A stretch of 64,000 nucleotides of DNA from AG25 sp035517615. Its GTDB lineage: Bacteria > Gemmatimonadota > Gemmatimonadetes > Gemmatimonadales > GWC2-71-9. Location of the stretch: positions 56,808 to 120,807 of the forward strand of contig DATIYM010000018.1 of NCBI GenBank assembly GCA_035517615.1, written 5' to 3'. Shown here in pieces: positions 60,993 to 64,000 of this stretch. Numbering within the stretch: position 1 is the stretch's first letter; each line of letters begins with the position of its first letter. The position numbers were made by a program, and so were the translations under genes. Below the pieces are notes generated by a model that had not been told where the DNA came from, ran no database searches, and worked only from the letters and a program-made list of their open reading frames with translations.

Positions 60993-61643
60993 ATGTCGCT
61001 TCGCCGCTTCATGACTGTACTCGTGTTGGCGCTCCTGACGGCCCGCTGCGCTGACAATACGACCGGTGTGCAGCCGTCCCTGACCGGGACGCCGCACTTC
61101 CTTCGGTGGGCAGGGAGCGTCGCGCCTCAGTTTGGAGCGGCGCGCGTGGCAGGCAGCGCATTCCAGTCTGCCCCCTTGAGCCTCGATCGCTACTCCGTGT
61201 CGTTCTGGGCTGTCCGGGGGCAGTCGCGCTCGGCGCAACTGAACTACCTCGACGGGTCCGGGAGCAGCTCCCAGCCGTTCCTGAATCTCACGATCACCGA
61301 TCCCGAGACCCTGCCGGACGGCAGCACGCTCGCCGACGGCGACTCGGTCCTGGTCACGGTCAACATCGACACGACCAAGATCGGCGTATCCCTCGAGCCG
61401 ACGGGCCTCACGTTCGGGGCGCCGGCGCAGATGCAGATGTGGTATGGCGGCGCCAGCGGCGACTTGAACGGCGACGGTGTCGTCGATGCCACGGACGCCT
61501 ACATCGAGACGCAGTTGTTGGGAATGTGGTACCGCGAGGGTGACGTTGCCGACTGGCAGCGTATCCCGGCGACGCAGCTGGTCGATGAGAAGTCATTCAT
61601 CGTCGGGCTGCCGCACTTCTCGCAGTACGCGGTATCCTGGTAG
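60993..61643 (+). CDS. Lipoprotein with EF-hand/dockerin-like calcium loop
   Basis: A 216-residue exported protein. The N-terminus (MSLRRFMTVLVLALLTARC) has a lipobox-like LTARC, so Cys19 may be lipidated. The mature part has a beta-rich stretch and, near residue 155, GDLNGDGVVDATDAY, which matches a D-x-N-x-D-G-x-x-D calcium loop as in dockerin or EF-hand repeats. It ends LPHFSQYAVSW, a C-terminal pattern seen in beta-sandwich surface proteins. GGAGG lies five bases before the ATG. Role unknown; surface binding is plausible. Confidence 0.68.
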   Translation: MSLRRFMTVLVLALLTARCADNTTGVQPSLTGTPHFLRWAGSVAPQFGAARVAGSAFQSAPLSLDRYSVSFWAVRGQSRSAQLNYLDGSGSSSQPFLNLTITDPETLPDGSTLADGDSVLVTVNIDTTKIGVSLEPTGLTFGAPAQMQMWYGGASGDLNGDGVVDATDAYIETQLLGMWYREGDVADWQRIPATQLVDEKSFIVGLPHFSQYAVSW

Positions 61644-61663
61644 TCGCCAGGCAAGGGGCAACC

Positions 61664-63667
61664 ATGACGCAAGCGGTCGTCGAAAAGGCGCGGGAACTCG
61701 CGGCCGGTGGGCAGCACTCCGCCGTCATCGAGTACCTGAGCGCCTGCACGGGACGCGAGCTCGCGGATTCGCCGAGCCTCTCCCTCATCTATGGGACCGC
61801 CCAGGCCAGACTCGGCCGGCACCAAGAGGCCCTGCCCTGGATTGAGCTTGCGCTCGAGCAAGCGCGCCGGGGCGCAGAGCGAGCCCTGGAGCGTCAGGCG
61901 CTCAACGTGCGGGGCGCGATCGCGCTGGTCAGCGGCAAAATCGACGAGGCGGCGGATTCATTCACGCAGGCCCTCCTGGCGGCAAGCCGGGACGGCGATC
62001 ACGCGACCACGGGCCGCTGTTCCAACAACCTCGGAATCATCAGCAACCTGCGGGGACGCCATGCGGAAGCGATCGGCTCCTGGGAGATCGCCGCGGCGGC
62101 GTTCGACCGGGCCGGTCTGCGCCAAGGCGTCGCCGAGTGTTACCACAACGTGGGCATTGCGCTGCGCGAGCAGGGCACGCTCGACGAGGCGCTCGACACC
62201 GCCGCCCGGGCCATTCGGGAGGCCGAGGCATCGGGCGATCATTCCCTGTGGGCGGTGACGCTGCGGGGACGGGCGGAGATCCATGTTGCGAAGGGTGATC
62301 TGGGGCAGGCGCGGCGTGAGCTGACTCGGGTGCGGGAGATCCGCGGCCGGGTGCGCGATCCCATCGGCGAGGCGGAGGACCTGCGCGTCGCAGCGTCCCT
62401 GCTCGTCGCCGAAGGCGATCTCTCGGCCGCCGACCTGATGTTGCGTGAGGTGATCGGGCGCGCGGAGCCGACCGGTCGGGCCCACCTGCTGGCGGAAGCG
62501 ACTCGGGATCTGGCGCTGGTGCTGCGCCGCGTGGGTCGCACCGCGGATGCGCAAGCGGCGGCGCGCACGGCGAAGGCCATCTTCACGCGCCTCGGCGCCG
62601 AGGGCGAAATCCGCGCCCTGGCCGGCCAGGACTGGGATCCGGCGTTCGCGATTGAGCTGCACGGATCCATCGCGCCGCTCCACATGGCGCAACAGCTCGC
62701 CGACGCGGGCCACTACGCGCAGCTGCTCACGTATCTCGGGGAGCGCTCGCAGGACGAGCTCGAGCAGTCACCGATGCTCACCCTGCTGTGCGGCATCGCC
62801 CACAGCCGGTTGGGCCGGCTGGACCTGGGCCAGCACTGGGCCGTCGTGGCGCAGCTGCGGGCGCGCGTGCTGCGCGATCGGCCGCTCGAGGTCCGGGCAC
62901 TGAACGTCTGCGGCGCGATCGCGCTCGACCGCGGCGGCATCGATGAAGCCGTGTACTTCTTCACCCGTGCCCAGGAAGAGGCCTCACGGGACAACGATCT
63001 CGCAACCGTCGGCCGGTGCTCGAACAACCTGGGTATCATCGCCAACATGCGCGGCGACTACGAGCGGGCCGCGGCGGCGTACCTGCGCGCCATCACCGCC
63101 TATCAGCAGGCCGGGTATGGTCGCGGGGTGGCCGAGTCGCGCCACAACCTTGCGATCGCGTATCGGTCGCAGGGCGCGCTGGACCGGGCCCTCGAAGTGG
63201 CGGAGCAGGCCGTCCGCGACGCCGCCGAGCTGGGCGATCGTCAGCTCGAGGCCCAGGCGGTGGCCGGGCTCGCCGAGATTCACGTGTACCGTGGCCGGCT
63301 GGAGCAGGCCGTTCGCGAGGTTGGGAGCGCGCTCGATGTGCACCGCGCGTTGAAGGACGTCGTCCGCGAGGCCGAGGACAAGCGGATTCTCGCGCTCGCA
63401 CTCGCCCGCGCGGACCAGGCGCCAGAGGCCGAGGCACTGCTGCGCGAAGTGATGGCCTGCGCGACCGAGCATAAACGGTCGTGGCTCGTCGCGACGGCGC
63501 AGCGCGATCTCGCGCAGCTGTTGATGGGCCAGGGCAAGGTCGCCGACGCGACCGCCGAGGCGCAGGAGGCCCACGCGATCTTCGAGCGACTCGGAGCGTG
63601 GGGTGAGATGGAGCAGCTGGACGCCCTGCTCAAGCCCGCTCAGGATTCCAACGCCCGCGTAGCCTAG
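61664..63667 (+). CDS. TPR protein formed by internal duplication
   Basis: A 667-residue soluble protein of TPR units. Two halves are alike: residues about 10-325 and 345-660. Each half holds L(N)V(R/C)GAIAL, then a unit with GRCSNNLGII(S/A)N, then VAE(C/S)(Y/R)HN(V/L)(G/A)IA(L/Y)R, and a unit with AEIHV. Long TPR units of this type occur in bacterial transcription regulators of the MalT/LuxR kind and in adaptor proteins, but no DNA-binding or ATPase domain is attached here. AAGGGG lies before ATG 61664. A terminator follows. Confidence 0.8.
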   Translation: MTQAVVEKARELAAGGQHSAVIEYLSACTGRELADSPSLSLIYGTAQARLGRHQEALPWIELALEQARRGAERALERQALNVRGAIALVSGKIDEAADSFTQALLAASRDGDHATTGRCSNNLGIISNLRGRHAEAIGSWEIAAAAFDRAGLRQGVAECYHNVGIALREQGTLDEALDTAARAIREAEASGDHSLWAVTLRGRAEIHVAKGDLGQARRELTRVREIRGRVRDPIGEAEDLRVAASLLVAEGDLSAADLMLREVIGRAEPTGRAHLLAEATRDLALVLRRVGRTADAQAAARTAKAIFTRLGAEGEIRALAGQDWDPAFAIELHGSIAPLHMAQQLADAGHYAQLLTYLGERSQDELEQSPMLTLLCGIAHSRLGRLDLGQHWAVVAQLRARVLRDRPLEVRALNVCGAIALDRGGIDEAVYFFTRAQEEASRDNDLATVGRCSNNLGIIANMRGDYERAAAAYLRAITAYQQAGYGRGVAESRHNLAIAYRSQGALDRALEVAEQAVRDAAELGDRQLEAQAVAGLAEIHVYRGRLEQAVREVGSALDVHRALKDVVREAEDKRILALALARADQAPEAEALLREVMACATEHKRSWLVATAQRDLAQLLMGQGKVADATAEAQEAHAIFERLGAWGEMEQLDALLKPAQDSNARVA

Positions 63668-63692
63668 TGGTCCGTCGGCAGGATGCGAAAAC

Positions 63693-63720
63693 AGCCCCGC
63701 GCACGTCGGCGGGGCTTTCT
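63693..63720 (+). terminator. Intrinsic terminator after the duplicated TPR gene
   Basis: AGCCCCGC (63693-63700) pairs with GCGGGGCT (63709-63716) around an eight-base loop and is followed by TTTCT. It lies 26 bases after the stop codon. Confidence 0.82.
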
Positions 63721-63740
63721 GATTCCTTGCCTGGAAGTGG

Positions 63741-63819
63741 AAAAGGCCGGATGCAGTACGCCTGACGATGCGCTGGCTAAGAGTGGGACAGCTTCTCGCG
63801 CGTCGTACTGCATCCGGCC
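63741..63819 (-). terminator. Long inverted repeat with U-run, possible terminator of the gene at the right edge
   Basis: GGCCGGATGCAGTACG (63745-63760) and its exact reverse complement (63804-63819) are 43 bases apart. Read on the minus strand, the stem is followed by TTTTCC, so it can end transcription coming from the right-edge gene, whose stop is 47 bases away. The loop is unusually long for a simple terminator. Confidence 0.55.
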
Positions 63820-63865
63820 GGTAAATCCCTACCCTGCAACTGCTCCTGCGTGCACTACCCTGCGA

Positions 63866-64000
63866 CTAGAACAGGAAGTGCCACTGGAACGACCACGACC
63901 AACCATTCCGGTAGTTCTGGTCGAGGACCAACGCCTGCGCGTTGCCGACCGCGAACTCGAACGCCGCGTTCATGGCGATGCGATACGTGACGAGCAGGTT
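63866..64000 (-). CDS. C-terminal end of a probable outer-membrane beta-barrel protein (partial)
   Basis: The last 44 codons of a minus-strand frame entering from the right edge. The product shows alternating polar/hydrophobic residues (LLVTYRIAMNAAFEFAVG, then NGWSWSFQWHFLF) and ends with Phe, as most outer-membrane beta-barrels do for recognition by BamA. The stop is TAG at 63866-63868. The family cannot be told from this fragment. Confidence 0.55.
   Translation of the reverse strand, partial: NLLVTYRIAMNAAFEFAVGNAQALVLDQNYRNGWSWSFQWHFLF

Noticed and set aside
63745..63819. Integron attC-like site
   Set aside because: The inverted repeat lacks the RYYYAAC and GTTRRRY core ends and no integrase or cassette array is present.

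Overview
The window is 64 kb of GC-rich, gene-dense bacterial chromosome. The gene set fits a Gram-negative, meso-diaminopimelate-containing bacterium: MurE has the DNPR motif, IleRS is of the GWDTHGLPVE type, and secreted proteins, lipoproteins and a probable outer-membrane beta-barrel end are present. PATAN/TPR proteins beside an MglA-type GTPase and a chemosensory cluster make a Gemmatimonadota-like lineage my best guess. That assignment is inference and was not tested. No IS element, prophage or CRISPR array was seen.

Left part (1-22.1 kb, all on the minus strand, read from high to low coordinates). A tRNA-Asp and its terminator are followed at once by a dcw cluster: rsmH-ftsL-ftsI-murE-murF-mraY-murD-ftsW-murG-murC-ftsQ-ftsA-ftsZ. 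It continues into an M23 peptidase, hisA, a VWA-type membrane protein, ftsY and recG, which is cut by the window edge. mraZ, murB and ddl are absent. rsmH has no ordinary start codon in front of its conserved N-terminus. A promoter candidate sits just before murC.

Middle part (22.2-55.5 kb, all on the minus strand). From tilS down to a small membrane protein at 24.15 kb, about 32 genes lie head to tail with no gap above 33 bases. The upstream half is housekeeping: tilS-hpt-ftsH-folP-cdaA-yggS-divIVA-punA-ileS-dksA-lspA-rluD. The downstream half is a signalling module: three cheW, cheY, cheA, cheC, cheR, cheD and cheB, with a large TPR protein, two PATAN(DUF4388)-TPR proteins, three roadblock-type proteins, an MglA-like GTPase and a protein made of two DnaA-like AAA+ domains without a DnaA DNA-binding domain. 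This MglA/roadblock/PATAN/DnaA-like module inside a chemosensory operon is the best candidate for an undescribed system. No receptor, CheZ or flagellar gene is visible. A TPR protein and a peptidase-MA-like membrane protein close the run. tRNA-Val and a secreted TPR protein follow.

Right part (55.5-64 kb, mixed strands). This is accessory-looking: a flavin-reductase-like protein, DUF4399 and DUF983 proteins, a pair of paralogous lipoproteins around an unknown secreted protein, an Hsp20 chaperone with repeats upstream, a tRNA with CAT anticodon, a CI-repressor-like protein, a lipoprotein with an EF-hand/dockerin-like loop, a TPR protein built by internal duplication, and the end of a probable outer-membrane protein.

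Two 49-base tracts built from seven 7-base units lie inside coding sequence, in the VWA-type gene and in cheA. Because 7 is not a multiple of 3, they are candidate phase-variable sites.
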